NCBI RefSeq assembly: GCF_018860745.1
Contig: NZ_JAHKPY010000012.1
Coordinates: 756,096 to 820,095 of the forward strand
Direction of reading: 5' to 3'
DNA: 64,000 nt
Source of the DNA: Zobellia uliginosa
GTDB taxonomy: Bacteria; Bacteroidota; Bacteroidia; Flavobacteriales; Flavobacteriaceae
This document shows, one piece after another, positions 1-8,469 of this stretch. The position numbers were made by a program, and so were the translations under genes. A model generated the notes under the pieces. It worked only from the letters and a program-made list of their open reading frames with translations, was not told the DNA's origin and made no database searches. Within the stretch, counting starts at the first letter, position 1. Every line of letters starts with the position of its first letter.

Positions 1-263
1 GTATGGAGCTCGTTGACGAAAAAAACAATACTATTGTAACCTACGGGCAAAACGATTTGGCTTCTTTATCTAAGAACAACATTACTAATTATTACGTTTC
101 TAAGATAAAGCCTGGGAAGCATAGTTTAATCGTACCTCTAGGAGCTAAGGCAAATATTAAACTAGAAAGCAATGCTTTAACAAGCTTGCCAATGGGAGTG
201 TATTCCCTAATAATTACCGACATTAGTGGTGCCAATTGGAAACATAAAATTATCAAACAATAA
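1..263 (+). CDS. C-terminal end of a probable secreted protein (5' end outside window)
   Basis: Only the last 86 or so codons are present, and the frame is open to the window edge, so the ATG at position 3 is probably internal. The end of the protein (a leucine/proline turn, then G-V-Y-S-L-I-I-T-D, then a basic K-H-K-I-I-K-Q tail) resembles the end of a T9SS type A sorting domain, which usually finishes with a G-x-Y-x-[LI]-x-[IV] strand and a K-K-I-I-K-like tail. On that reading it is cargo exported through the outer membrane. The catalytic part lies outside the window, so no function can be given. A hairpin with a T-rich tail follows directly. Confidence 0.5.
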   Translation, partial: MELVDEKNNTIVTYGQNDLASLSKNNITNYYVSKIKPGKHSLIVPLGAKANIKLESNALTSLPMGVYSLIITDISGANWKHKIIKQ

Positions 264-284
264 AAGATTACCAAGTCTAAAATC

Positions 285-318
285 AAAAGCGGTTCAGGTG
301 TAAACTAGAACCGTTTTT
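285..318 (+). terminator. Rho-independent terminator after the first gene
   Basis: Arms 285-295 and 308-318 pair over 11 bp with one G-U wobble around a 12-nt loop. The right arm ends in five T residues. It lies 22 nt after the stop codon of the upstream gene. Confidence 0.7.
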
Positions 319-424
319 GTATTTTACAATACCATAGATTGATAATTTAAAATTCTTTGCATTTTGTTCTCAACCATTTCAATATCTGTACACCCTGCGA
401 GATCAGGGTTTAATCATAAGGTTT

Positions 425-1576
425 ATGCATAATACGGGAAAGACAACTATGATAAAGAAGTTTAACTTACATATAGCTCAATCAGAACTAGATGATTTAA
501 AAGAACGGATTAGAAAAGTTAGGTGGCCAGATGAAATTGAAAATTCTAATTGGCAATTTGGGACAAGCTTAAGTTACCTTAAAGAACTCTCTAATTATTG
601 GGAGCAGAATTTTGACTGGAGAAAGGTTGAGAATACCATAAACTCCATTCCAAATTTTATTACTGAAGTGGATCATCATAAAATTCATTTTTTGCATATT
701 AAAAGTGAAAATAAAAATGCTATTCCTCTTTTAATTACACATGGTTGGCCAGGTTCTTTCTTGGAAATGCTTAAAATCATTCCCCTATTAACAAGTTCAA
801 AAGAAGTTTCCTTTGATTTGGTCATCCCTTCTATTATTGGATTCGGTTTTTCAGAAAAAAGCATAAAAGGTGGTGTTGATTATAGTTTTGTAGCGGACTT
901 ATGGCACAAACTTATGATTAGCCTTGATTATCAAAAATATGGGCTTCAAGGCGGAGATTTGGGTGCTGGCATTAGCATAAGATTAGCTCAACAACACCCC
1001 AAGAGTATCATCGGGTTACATTTAAATTATATATCGGATTCCTATCAACCCTATTTGACCGAAGATATCGATAATGAAACCCAACAGTACAAAACGTATT
1101 TAAAAAGCTGGAACGAAAAGGAAGCTGCGTATGCCCTAATTCAAAGCACAAAACCTTTGTCCTTGGCTTATGGCCTGAACGATTCTCCTATTGGACTTTG
1201 CGCGTGGATAATTGAAAAATTCAATGCTTGGAGCGATAACAATGGGAATATTGAAAATAGTTTTACAAAAGATGAATTGCTTGCCAACGTAAGCCTCTAT
1301 TGGTTTACGCAAACCATTCATTCTTCCATTCGGATATATCATGAAACAAGCTTAAAGCCATTGGTGTTTAAGGAAAACGATTTTGTGCATCTTCCCGTGG
1401 GTTTTGCAAATTTCCCAAAGGAAATACCCGTGCCCCCAAGAAAATATATTGAAAAAGGATTTAATATTGTTCGTTGGACAGAGATGCCTAAAGGTGGCCA
1501 TTTTGCTGCTTTTGAAGAGCCCGAACTTTTATCGGCTGATGTAACAGCATTCTTTAAAAAAATAATTGGGAGTTAA
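425..1576 (+). CDS. Epoxide hydrolase, EHN-type alpha/beta hydrolase
   Basis: The 383 residues match the length and order of microsomal-type epoxide hydrolases: an N-terminal EHN domain (about 13-110, with the K-V-R-W-P-D element near 31-36), then an alpha/beta-hydrolase core. The oxyanion-hole H-G-W-P is at 106-109 and the nucleophile elbow G-G-D-L-G-A-G places Asp178 as nucleophile. The general-base histidine is His359 in G-G-H-F-A-A-F-E-E-P. A tyrosine in the S-I-R-I-Y-H-E stretch could be one of the epoxide-polarising pair. These enzymes open epoxides to diols through an alkyl-enzyme ester; the substrate cannot be read. No signal peptide is visible. The ATG at 449 (residue 9) is an equally possible start. 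The gene stands alone, with no clear operon partner. Confidence 0.88.
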   Translation: MHNTGKTTMIKKFNLHIAQSELDDLKERIRKVRWPDEIENSNWQFGTSLSYLKELSNYWEQNFDWRKVENTINSIPNFITEVDHHKIHFLHIKSENKNAIPLLITHGWPGSFLEMLKIIPLLTSSKEVSFDLVIPSIIGFGFSEKSIKGGVDYSFVADLWHKLMISLDYQKYGLQGGDLGAGISIRLAQQHPKSIIGLHLNYISDSYQPYLTEDIDNETQQYKTYLKSWNEKEAAYALIQSTKPLSLAYGLNDSPIGLCAWIIEKFNAWSDNNGNIENSFTKDELLANVSLYWFTQTIHSSIRIYHETSLKPLVFKENDFVHLPVGFANFPKEIPVPPRKYIEKGFNIVRWTEMPKGGHFAAFEEPELLSADVTAFFKKIIGS

Positions 1577-1822
1577 AATATAGTGTGATTATTATAACGA
1601 ACATTAGTCCAAAGCCCTCTGTTCTATCTGCATAATAATGCTGTTCAAAAGAGTTAATAATTAAGCTATTGAAGAAATTACACCATTACATGGTTCCCAG
1701 TAAGGATAGTTCAAGAAGCAGTATAGGAATGCTAAAAAATAGTTTCGTTTTATTAATTTAGTCTCAAAATATAAAGCCTACAAAACCTCACTTTATTACC
1801 TATCCAAAATAGAATATTCCTA

Positions 1823-2395
1823 ATGATAAATCACTTGTTAATAGCGAACATAGACGAAAAAGGCCTTCTTTCCAAATCGGAACAAGAGGAGTTCTGTTCC
1901 TACTTTCAACCTAAATCTATTTCAAAAAAGGAGTTTCTTTTGGAGCAAGGCAAAGTCTGTAAATTTGAGGGGTTTGTTCTAGAAGGTTGTTTTAGAATCT
2001 TTACAATAGATACAAAAGGAAATGAAAATACGATATACATTGCTGCTAGAAACTGGTGGCTGATGGATATAGATAGTTTCATGAACCATGAACCATCGGC
2101 CTTAAATATAAAAGCTTTAGAAGATAGTAAAGTGCTTATTATTTCTGAAAAAGATAAGGCTGCACTTTATAAATCCATCCCAAAAACAGAAAAACTGTTT
2201 AGGATAATGTTTCAAAAATCTATTGTTGCCTGGCAACGTAGGCTCGTTAGAAACCACAGCCTAACCGCTAAAGAGCGATACTCCCATTTTACAAAAAGCT
2301 ACCCTGATATTGCCTCTAAACTAACGGATAGGCAAACTTCTAGCTATCTAGGTATTACGCATGAATTCTTAAGTAAAATTAAAAAACAGTCTTGA
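1823..2395 (+). CDS. Crp/Fnr-family transcriptional regulator
   Basis: A 190-residue protein with an N-terminal cyclic-nucleotide-binding-like beta roll (about 25-120, including the L-E-Q-G-K-V-C and G-x-x-L-E-G-C-F-R-I-F strands), a dimerisation helix, and a short C-terminal helix-turn-helix ending Q-T-S-S-Y-L-G-I-T-H-E-F-L-S-K-I. Bacteroidota have many such short Crp-like proteins; few have a proven ligand, and the Arg/Glu cAMP-binding signature is not evident. It lies just upstream of, and on the same strand as, the exported GlcG-like protein, the propeller-Dabb fusion and the SDR. The perfect palindrome at 2417-2432 sits between them, so it probably controls that unit. This regulatory link is inference. 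Confidence 0.85.
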   Translation: MINHLLIANIDEKGLLSKSEQEEFCSYFQPKSISKKEFLLEQGKVCKFEGFVLEGCFRIFTIDTKGNENTIYIAARNWWLMDIDSFMNHEPSALNIKALEDSKVLIISEKDKAALYKSIPKTEKLFRIMFQKSIVAWQRRLVRNHSLTAKERYSHFTKSYPDIASKLTDRQTSSYLGITHEFLSKIKKQS

Positions 2396-2416
2396 TTTCA
2401 TTAAAATTTGAATCAA

Positions 2417-2432
2417 GTTGAACTTGTTCAAC
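2417..2432. promoter_or_regulatory. Palindromic operator candidate for the Crp-like regulator
   Basis: GTTGAAC-TT-GTTCAAC has perfect 7-bp arms with a 2-nt centre. It lies 21 nt after the Crp-family gene and 54 nt before the start of the GlcG-like gene, and just upstream of an AT-rich stretch (2451-2461) that could be the -7 region. Size and symmetry suit a dimeric Crp-type protein. Assignment to this regulator is inferred from position only. Confidence 0.5.
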
Positions 2433-2486
2433 TCTTTTCTCGGTCTAGTTTATAATTTTTGCAACATAACATTATAAATAAGAACG

Positions 2487-2975
2487 ATGTCCTTACGCAA
2501 GCAAATAAAAACTTTGGTATCTGCAATTACTCTAATGGCAGTATCTTTCACAGCACAAGCACAAATAACCAATGATCTTACGCATGACGAAGCGTTGAAA
2601 GCCCTTATGGCCGCGAAGAAAAATGCGGAAGCTTCAGAGGTGTTGGTAAATATTGCCGTGGTAGATGCCGGTGCCAATCTAAAGGCTTTTATTCGCATGG
2701 ATGAATCCTACTTGGGAAGTATTGACGTAGCTATTAAGAAAGCCAAAACGGCAAGATATTTTAATATGGATACTGGGGAATTGGGAGAATTAACACAACC
2801 CGGAGGTATAATTTATAATATTGAACATTCTAATGATGGTTTAATAACTTTTCCCGGGGGAATTCCCATTAAAAACAAAGAGGGTAAAATTATAGGAGCC
2901 ATTGGTGTTAGTGGTGGTACTATAGAACAAGACCGCGCCATTGCCATTGCAGGAGCAACATCAATTATAGAGTAA
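2487..2975 (+). CDS. Exported GlcG/HbpS-like (DUF336) protein
   Basis: The 162-residue protein starts with a Sec signal peptide (basic start, hydrophobic core, A-Q-A cleavage near 24). The rest matches the GlcG/HbpS fold: the L-T-H-D-E-A-L-K-A-L-M-A-A-K helix, the I-A-V-V-D-A-G-A-N-L strand, A-I-K-K-A-K-T-A-R-Y-F, and the glycine-rich G-G-I-P-I-K and G-A-I-G-V-S-G-G-T motifs. Family members bind haem or small organic ligands, or sit beside degradation genes with unknown roles. Here it is the first gene of a unit with the propeller-Dabb protein (29-nt gap) and an SDR. Export to the periplasm is clear from the sequence; the ligand is not. Confidence 0.85.
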   Translation: MSLRKQIKTLVSAITLMAVSFTAQAQITNDLTHDEALKALMAAKKNAEASEVLVNIAVVDAGANLKAFIRMDESYLGSIDVAIKKAKTARYFNMDTGELGELTQPGGIIYNIEHSNDGLITFPGGIPIKNKEGKIIGAIGVSGGTIEQDRAIAIAGATSIIE

Positions 2976-3004
2976 CACATTAGATTTCAAAAAAAACAAA
3001 GATT

Positions 3005-4534
3005 ATGAATAGCTTAAAAGGTTACTTTTTACTAAGTATAATATTACTATCGCAAATAGGTGTTGCGCAAGTTTCAGATGATTTAATGCTGTACAGAAAA
3101 GATTTTAAAAGCATATCCGGAAAAAATACGGTTTCTGTTACGAGCTATAATAAAGGAGGTTCTAACTATGTATTTGCTGGTGGCGCAGGTAAAATAGACG
3201 TGTATAGTTTAGACAAGGAGGGACAGTTAAATCCTATTAGCAACCACGAACTTCATAAAAAGAAAGGGCCTGCTAGAGGTATGGTCGCAGATCATATTAA
3301 TGGTACGGATTTCTTATTTGTAGCCAATAAACACGGTAATGTTATTGAAACCTTTAAAATTTTGGATTCAGGTTCTCTTGAACGTACCTCCTTGGTTGAA
3401 GATACGGAAGAAACCCACCTTGGCACCGCCATTACTTTGCAGGTGGTTCATATGAAACAATCTTCTTACCTCTTTGTTGGTGGCTTAGAAAATACACCGG
3501 GCTTAAGTTGTTTTAAAATAGAGGATGATGGCAAACTAACCCATGTTCAGTCTATGAAAGATGACGAGAACATACATACAGATGGTATTATAGGGATGTT
3601 CATTCACAAAATTAAAGGAAAGACCTTTTTATACACAGGCGGTTTCCAAGACAATGGCGTTAGTAGCTTTAGAGTGTATGAGAATGGGACTTTTAAAAAC
3701 ATAAATAATATAAGCGATAATACTACGGACCGCTATTTAACCGGGGCCTACCCTGTAACTGGTGTAACGTTGGGCAATACTAAGTATGTTGTTGTTGGTC
3801 ATCGCCATCATAAATATTACGACGCTACTACCAACTTTATAAAAAGGAAAGATTTTACTTATCATGGTGATGGTGTTAGTGTGTTTAAAGTGAATAAAAA
3901 GGGCGCTTTAGTTCCCCATTTTGTTTTAAAAGATGATGAAAACACTAAACTATCCGGACAAACACGTATTGAAGTAGTTTCCACAAATGCTACCGAAGCC
4001 GTTCTTGCGGTTGGTACTAGAGATGATGCCAGTATACAATTGGTGAAATTGAACGAAGAAGGAATCTTGAGTCCCATAAACTATTTAGAAACGGGCTTTT
4101 CTATCTATTACGGTTTACGTTCTCATAAAATTGACGGTCAAGATTTTCTTATTGCGGGTTCTAATCAGTTCGATTTTAATAAGGTCGTAACTTATAAAGT
4201 TTCGCCCAAAATCAATAGAGAAGGCCAAGTACTTAGGCATATAGTAAACTTAAAATATAAAGAAGATGCCACGAAAGAGCAGGTAAGCGAAGCGGAAAAG
4301 GCCTTTATAAACCTAAAAAACGATATTCCGGAAATTCAAAATTTAGAATGGGGAATCAATGATAGTGAGGAAGGTGCCAGTAAGGGGTTTACACATACTT
4401 TTACGTTAACTTTTAATAACGAACACGGTAGGGAAATATACTTGTTCCATAAGGCACATTTAGACTTAGTAAGCAAAATAGGACCAATTATAGCAGATGT
4501 TTTGGTAATGGATTATTGGACAACTATTAAATAA
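3005..4534 (+). CDS. Exported beta-propeller protein with C-terminal Dabb domain
   Basis: The 509-residue protein has a signal peptide ending near G-V-A-Q (residue 22). Residues about 30-400 form repeated blade-like units, each with a Y-[VL]-F-[VA]-G-G or F-L-x-x-[AG]-[GN] strand and a D-x-G-x-L turn, as in lactonase-like 7-bladed propellers. Residues about 405-509 match the Dabb (stress-responsive dimeric alpha/beta barrel) family: V-L-R-H-I-V-N-L-K-Y-K, a helix, D-I-P-E-I-Q-N-L-E-W-G, then H-K-A-H-L and D-V-L-V-M-D-Y. Dabb domains are usually small stand-alone proteins; an exported fusion to a propeller is unusual. It sits between the GlcG-like gene and the SDR and may act on the same unknown small molecule. 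Confidence 0.78.
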   Translation: MNSLKGYFLLSIILLSQIGVAQVSDDLMLYRKDFKSISGKNTVSVTSYNKGGSNYVFAGGAGKIDVYSLDKEGQLNPISNHELHKKKGPARGMVADHINGTDFLFVANKHGNVIETFKILDSGSLERTSLVEDTEETHLGTAITLQVVHMKQSSYLFVGGLENTPGLSCFKIEDDGKLTHVQSMKDDENIHTDGIIGMFIHKIKGKTFLYTGGFQDNGVSSFRVYENGTFKNINNISDNTTDRYLTGAYPVTGVTLGNTKYVVVGHRHHKYYDATTNFIKRKDFTYHGDGVSVFKVNKKGALVPHFVLKDDENTKLSGQTRIEVVSTNATEAVLAVGTRDDASIQLVKLNEEGILSPINYLETGFSIYYGLRSHKIDGQDFLIAGSNQFDFNKVVTYKVSPKINREGQVLRHIVNLKYKEDATKEQVSEAEKAFINLKNDIPEIQNLEWGINDSEEGASKGFTHTFTLTFNNEHGREIYLFHKAHLDLVSKIGPIIADVLVMDYWTTIK

Positions 4535-4548
4535 CTCAAACTAATTTC

Positions 4549-5268
4549 ATGAACAATCTTAAGAACAAAAAAGCCATCATAACCGGAGGTGGCAGAGGAT
4601 TGGGAAAAGCGACCGCCATTGCTTTTGCCAAAGAGGGAATTGATATTGCCATTACGGGTAGAAATGAAGATACCTTAAAAGAAACCGTTTTAGAAATTGA
4701 AGCATTGGGTGTTAGAGCTACTTATGCGGTATTCGATGTTGGTAATTATGAGAACGTTAAAACAAGTATTAAAAATGTCATAGACACTTTAGGCGGCGTA
4801 GATATTTTGGTTAATAATGCGGGCATAGGAGGCTTTGGTTCATTTAATGACATGCCGGTTGAACAATGGTCTCAAATTATACAAACCAATCTTATGGGCA
4901 TGTATCATGTGACCAAGGAAGTTTTACCGTCTTTAATTGCTAAGAATGAAGGCGATATTATTAATGTGTCTTCTACAGCAGGATTAAATGGAAATGCAAC
5001 TACATCGGCATATTCAGCATCAAAATTTGCAGTTATCGGCATGTCCGAATCATTGATGAAGGAAGTACGTAAAAATAATATTAGGGTTGTTACATTGACC
5101 CCAAGCACCATAGAATCAGATATGTCAATTGAAGCAGGTATTGCAGAAAAGGGTTCTGCAGATAGCGTATTACAACCCGAAGATTTTGCGGAATTAATTG
5201 TTGCAGGTCTAAAATTACCAAGAAGGGCAATGCTCAAGAGTGCTGCCTTATGGTCTACAAATCCATAA
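4549..5268 (+). CDS. Short-chain dehydrogenase/reductase (FabG-like)
   Basis: A 239-residue classical SDR with cofactor motif T-G-G-G-R-G-L-G (12-19), N-N-A-G (89-92), the active-site serine in V-S-S (141-142) and the Y-S-A-S-K pair Tyr155/Lys159. All catalytic positions are intact, so it should be an NAD(P)-dependent oxidoreductase. It resembles 3-oxoacyl-ACP reductases, but its place at the end of a GlcG-like/propeller-Dabb unit (14-nt gap) suggests a catabolic alcohol or ketone substrate rather than fatty acid synthesis. No signal peptide, so cytosolic. A strong bidirectional terminator follows. Confidence 0.9.
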   Translation: MNNLKNKKAIITGGGRGLGKATAIAFAKEGIDIAITGRNEDTLKETVLEIEALGVRATYAVFDVGNYENVKTSIKNVIDTLGGVDILVNNAGIGGFGSFNDMPVEQWSQIIQTNLMGMYHVTKEVLPSLIAKNEGDIINVSSTAGLNGNATTSAYSASKFAVIGMSESLMKEVRKNNIRVVTLTPSTIESDMSIEAGIAEKGSADSVLQPEDFAELIVAGLKLPRRAMLKSAALWSTNP

Positions 5269-5302
5269 CATAACAATTGTTAGGTAGTAGTCATGTATAA
5301 AA

Positions 5303-5338
5303 AAACAGTCCACTGATTTTAAAATCAGTGGACTGTTT
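5303..5338. terminator. Bidirectional terminator between convergent SDR and tonB genes
   Basis: A perfect inverted repeat with 18-bp arms meets at 5320/5321 with no fixed spacer; the TTTT/AAAA centre forms the loop. It is flanked by A-runs on the left and T-runs on the right, so it can work in both directions. It lies between two genes that end towards each other. Confidence 0.85.
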
Positions 5339-5352
5339 AGTTTTCAAGAAGC

Positions 5353-6078
5353 CTAAAGCTGCATTTTAAAGTTAATAGGTATGCTATAAGGCACTTTTAC
5401 ATTCATACCCCTTTGTGTACCAGGCTTCATTTTTGGAAGTGCAGCTACAATACGTGAAGCTTCACTCTCTAAATTAGCATCCGGTCCTCTTGTTTTAATA
5501 CCGGTAATGTAACCTTTTTGGTCAATAACGAAATATACGAATACCTTACCCTGTATGTTTAGTTCTAATGCAGTTGCAGGATATTGAAACTCTTTCTTAA
5601 CGTGCTCCTGAATTTTTTGTTGAAAACATGCTTTCTTCTCATCATTAGTTTTCATGTTTTCGCAACCTGGAAATACAGGTACGTTTTCAATAACAGCAAA
5701 AGGGACTGTTATTTCTTCTTCTTCTTCAGCAACCTCAACTTCATTAACGGCAATTTCTTTTTCTATTACCGTTTCTTGGTTGATTTCGCTACTCTCAATA
5801 ATAGTTTCTTCAACTTCAGCAGCATCTTCTACAATCTCTATGATTTCAGGTGCTGATGGAGGAGGTGGAGGCGGCGGCGTATTAAAGGCTTTCGTAATAG
5901 GTACATCTTCCTGTAAATCTTCTTGCACATCCAATAATTGTACAAATTCATCTACAGTATCATATGTTTTATACTCCAATGCTCTCCATACGATTAAAAG
6001 AGCAATGGTTAGGCCTATTACAAAATACAGGCCACTATTTCGGTTCAAATCTGCTTGTGGGTTTTTTTTGACTTCCAT
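5353..6078 (-). CDS. tonB: TonB-family energy transducer
   Basis: The 241-residue protein has the TonB layout: a short cytoplasmic start, one membrane helix (about 18-36), a long periplasmic linker with seven consecutive prolines and then Glu/Ile/Val-rich sequence, and a C-terminal TonB domain (about 147-241, with Y-P-x-x-A-L-E-L-N-I-Q-G-K-V-F-V-Y-F and a final P-I-N-F-K-M-Q-L strand). It couples the ExbBD proton-motive complex to TonB-dependent outer-membrane receptors. No exbB, exbD or receptor lies nearby, so its partner receptors are unknown. Bacteroidota carry several TonB paralogues and this looks like a stand-alone one. Confidence 0.9.
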   Translation of the reverse strand: MEVKKNPQADLNRNSGLYFVIGLTIALLIVWRALEYKTYDTVDEFVQLLDVQEDLQEDVPITKAFNTPPPPPPPSAPEIIEIVEDAAEVEETIIESSEINQETVIEKEIAVNEVEVAEEEEEITVPFAVIENVPVFPGCENMKTNDEKKACFQQKIQEHVKKEFQYPATALELNIQGKVFVYFVIDQKGYITGIKTRGPDANLESEASRIVAALPKMKPGTQRGMNVKVPYSIPINFKMQL

Positions 6079-6161
6079 AACTGTTGATTTAATACATTAA
6101 AAGTAAGCTACTTACAATGAGAATTAAATGACTTTTGTCATGTTCCTGAAAATTATAGAAA

Positions 6162-6199
6162 AAGAAGAGCAAAATTCCAATTGGGCTTTTGCTCTTCTT
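6162..6199 (-). terminator. Rho-independent terminator of dps
   Basis: Arms 6162-6174 and 6187-6199 pair perfectly over 13 bp around a 12-nt loop. On the minus strand the stem is followed by a T-rich tract. It begins 20 nt past the dps stop codon. Confidence 0.8.
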
Positions 6200-6218
6200 A
6201 TCTTACTTTCTACCTTAT

Positions 6219-6695
6219 TTAGCTCAAATAGGCAGTTAGCATCCAAATCAATTTCTCCTGACTTGAAATTAAATCGCTCATTAAAGCACCTGTTCCTTCA
6301 TCTTTATTTTTAGAAGCAATTTCCAAAATATCTCTTTCCTGAATCAATAGCTCATTTAAGTTTCCTAATATAGAACGTACTGCCATATCTCCGTCAGATA
6401 TATTCTTGGTAATTCTAATGGTTTTATTTTCTAGGTAGTCATCAAAAGAATGCAATGGCTTTTCCCCTAACGATAAAATGCGTTCTGCGATTTCGTCAAC
6501 AATCTCATTGGTATCATTATATAGTTCTTCAAACTTCTCATGTAACATAAAAAACCTTCGTCCTTTTACATTCCAATGTAAACCCCTTAAGTTCATATAG
6601 TAAATTTGAAAATCCGCTAGAAGGAAATTAAGTTTTCCCGAGATTTCTTTTCTATAATCTTGCTCTAACCCTACTTTTAATTCTAAAGTTTCCAT
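6219..6695 (-). CDS. dps: Dps-family ferritin-like DNA protection protein
   Basis: The 158-residue length and sequence fit Dps: the helix L-L-A-D-F-Q-I-Y-Y-M-N-L-R-G-L-H-W-N-V-K-G with the family's conserved histidine/tryptophan, then H-E-K-F-E-E-L-Y-N-D-T-N-E-I-V-D-E-I-A-E-R, which supplies acidic ligands of the ferroxidase site between subunits, then G-E-K-P-L-H-S. Dps dodecamers oxidise and store iron with peroxide and protect DNA in stress and stationary phase. It is transcribed alone, with its own terminator. Confidence 0.92.
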   Translation of the reverse strand: METLELKVGLEQDYRKEISGKLNFLLADFQIYYMNLRGLHWNVKGRRFFMLHEKFEELYNDTNEIVDEIAERILSLGEKPLHSFDDYLENKTIRITKNISDGDMAVRSILGNLNELLIQERDILEIASKNKDEGTGALMSDLISSQEKLIWMLTAYLS

Positions 6696-7103
6696 AATTG
6701 CTTTGTTTTAATTTATGAAGTAAAAGTACCTGTAACCACCACGGTGTAGAGCAACTTATGTTACACTGACCATTGGGATTACTTATATAGGTATCAGAAA
6801 ATCTTGGAGTAACCTTAATAACTATTTCGAATAAATTTTAAAAGCCATAAATAATACTCGTTTTAAGAGCTGTTTTCTTTTTTAAGGGTATGGAAATTTT
6901 CAAATTTTGCAAAAGTACATTGGTAATACAAAAAGGACAGTATCTTATTTGTGCTTCATATTAAAAGGCTGTACTTTTTTACGATCTTAAGGCTGCATTA
7001 CCAAACAAAAGTTCATTTTGAATCAGCCATTTCTTTACAAACGTCTAACAAATGATGTTTGAACATCGGCCAAAAGCATTATGATAACCCATAACCGACC
7101 TTC
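6696..7103. other. Intergenic region between divergent dps and PLP-enzyme genes
   Basis: About 408 bp that must carry promoters for both divergent genes. On the minus strand a TACTTTTA box lies 25 nt before the dps start and resembles the TAnnTTTG -7 element. The tonB start is preceded by the same octamer 19 nt upstream. No coding sequence, tRNA or strong hairpin was seen. Confidence 0.4.
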
Positions 7104-8366
7104 ATGAAAAAACGCGACTTTCTAAAAAACTTATCTCTGGTGGCCCTGGCAACCCCGTTTTACGGAAGCGCCTTGGCATCCCATGCGGAGAAAGCCTCAA
7201 AAATTCCAGCACATAAATTAGCTTCCGATGAAGAGTTCTGGCTAAATGTGCGTCAGGATTATAAACTGAAACCAGACTACATCAATTTAGAAAGCGGATA
7301 TTACAACATCATACCTACACCTACTCTAGAAGCTTTACACAAAAATATAGATATGGTGAACTACGAAGGTTCTTTTTATATGAGAACCGTACAGTGGGCC
7401 AATAAAAAACGGATGTCCGAGAAAGTGGCCAATATTATAGGGGCGAGAAAAGAGAACATCATAATTACGAGGAACGCCACGGAATCTTTGGATATGGTCA
7501 TTAAAGGAATGGACTGGAAAGCAGGAGACGAAGCAGTCTATGCCATACAGGACTATGGGGCCATGAAACTTATGTTCCAGCAAGTTGCCGAAAGATTTGG
7601 AGTCGTAAACAAAGAAGTATCGGTACCCAATCATCCTAAGACGGATGAAGAAATAGTAGCATTATACGAAAAAGCCATTACAGATAAAACCAAGTTGTTA
7701 ATGGTCTGTCATATGATTAATATAACAGGACACATACTCCCAATAAAGAAAATTTGCCAAATGGCACATAGTAAAGGGGTGAAGGTCATGGTTGACGGTG
7801 CACACTGCATTGGTCATTTTCAATTTGATATTACGGATTTAGAATGTGACTTCTACGGTTCAAGTCTCCACAAATGGTTGGCGGTACCATTGGGCACAGG
7901 ACTTCTATACGTTGCAGATGAACATGTAGATACGCTCTGGCCAATTTTTGCAGAGCACAAAACAGAACCTGGCGACATCGCTAGATTAAATCATACAGGT
8001 ACAATTCCCGTATATCACGACTTGACCATAGAAAATGCGGTAGACTATTATGAACTGTTAGGTGGTAAAAGAAAAGAAGCCAGATTACGCTATTTACAGG
8101 AGTACTGGACAGGTAAAGTAAGAAACGAGCCAAAGATTATCATCAACACACCTAAAGAGTCTCACAGAGCCTGTGGCATCGCAAACGTAGGAATCGAAGG
8201 AATAGAACCTACCGATCTGGCAAAAAAACTGCTAGATGAGTACGCTATCTTTACGGTGGGCATTAACTACGCCAATGTGCAAGGGTGTAGAATTACACCC
8301 AATGTATTTACCACTACCAAGGAGTTAGACACCTTTGTTAATGCGTTAAAAGAAATGGCGAGCTAA
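7104..8366 (+). CDS. Exported class V aminotransferase-fold PLP enzyme
   Basis: The 420-residue protein has fold-type I class V features: a substrate-side Y-I-N-L-E-S-G-Y-Y-N-I-I-P near the start, T-R-N-A-T-E-S-L-D-M-V, the PLP-ring aspartate in V-M-V-D-G-A-H, and the Schiff-base lysine in G-S-S-L-H-K-W (Lys257). It groups with isopenicillin-N-epimerase/cysteine-desulfurase-like proteins whose substrates vary widely. Unusually it begins M-K-K-R-D-F-L-K-N followed by a hydrophobic stretch and A-L-A-S. This resembles a Tat-type signal, though only one arginine of the twin pair is present. A folded PLP enzyme would need Tat export. It is transcribed alone and the substrate is unknown. Confidence 0.82.
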   Translation: MKKRDFLKNLSLVALATPFYGSALASHAEKASKIPAHKLASDEEFWLNVRQDYKLKPDYINLESGYYNIIPTPTLEALHKNIDMVNYEGSFYMRTVQWANKKRMSEKVANIIGARKENIIITRNATESLDMVIKGMDWKAGDEAVYAIQDYGAMKLMFQQVAERFGVVNKEVSVPNHPKTDEEIVALYEKAITDKTKLLMVCHMINITGHILPIKKICQMAHSKGVKVMVDGAHCIGHFQFDITDLECDFYGSSLHKWLAVPLGTGLLYVADEHVDTLWPIFAEHKTEPGDIARLNHTGTIPVYHDLTIENAVDYYELLGGKRKEARLRYLQEYWTGKVRNEPKIIINTPKESHRACGIANVGIEGIEPTDLAKKLLDEYAIFTVGINYANVQGCRITPNVFTTTKELDTFVNALKEMAS

Positions 8367-8469
8367 TGAGTTTAATAAAACATTTTACTAAAAACGATAT
8401 TTTTTAGATACAGTTCGTAACGTAATCACTAATTTTCAGCAATATAAAACCAGCTAGAAAAGATATATT

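Noticed and set aside
5654..6100. 148-codon plus-strand frame opposite tonB
   Set aside because: It is antisense to the well-supported TonB gene; its serine-rich and glycine-run composition is the shadow of the proline and glutamate codons.
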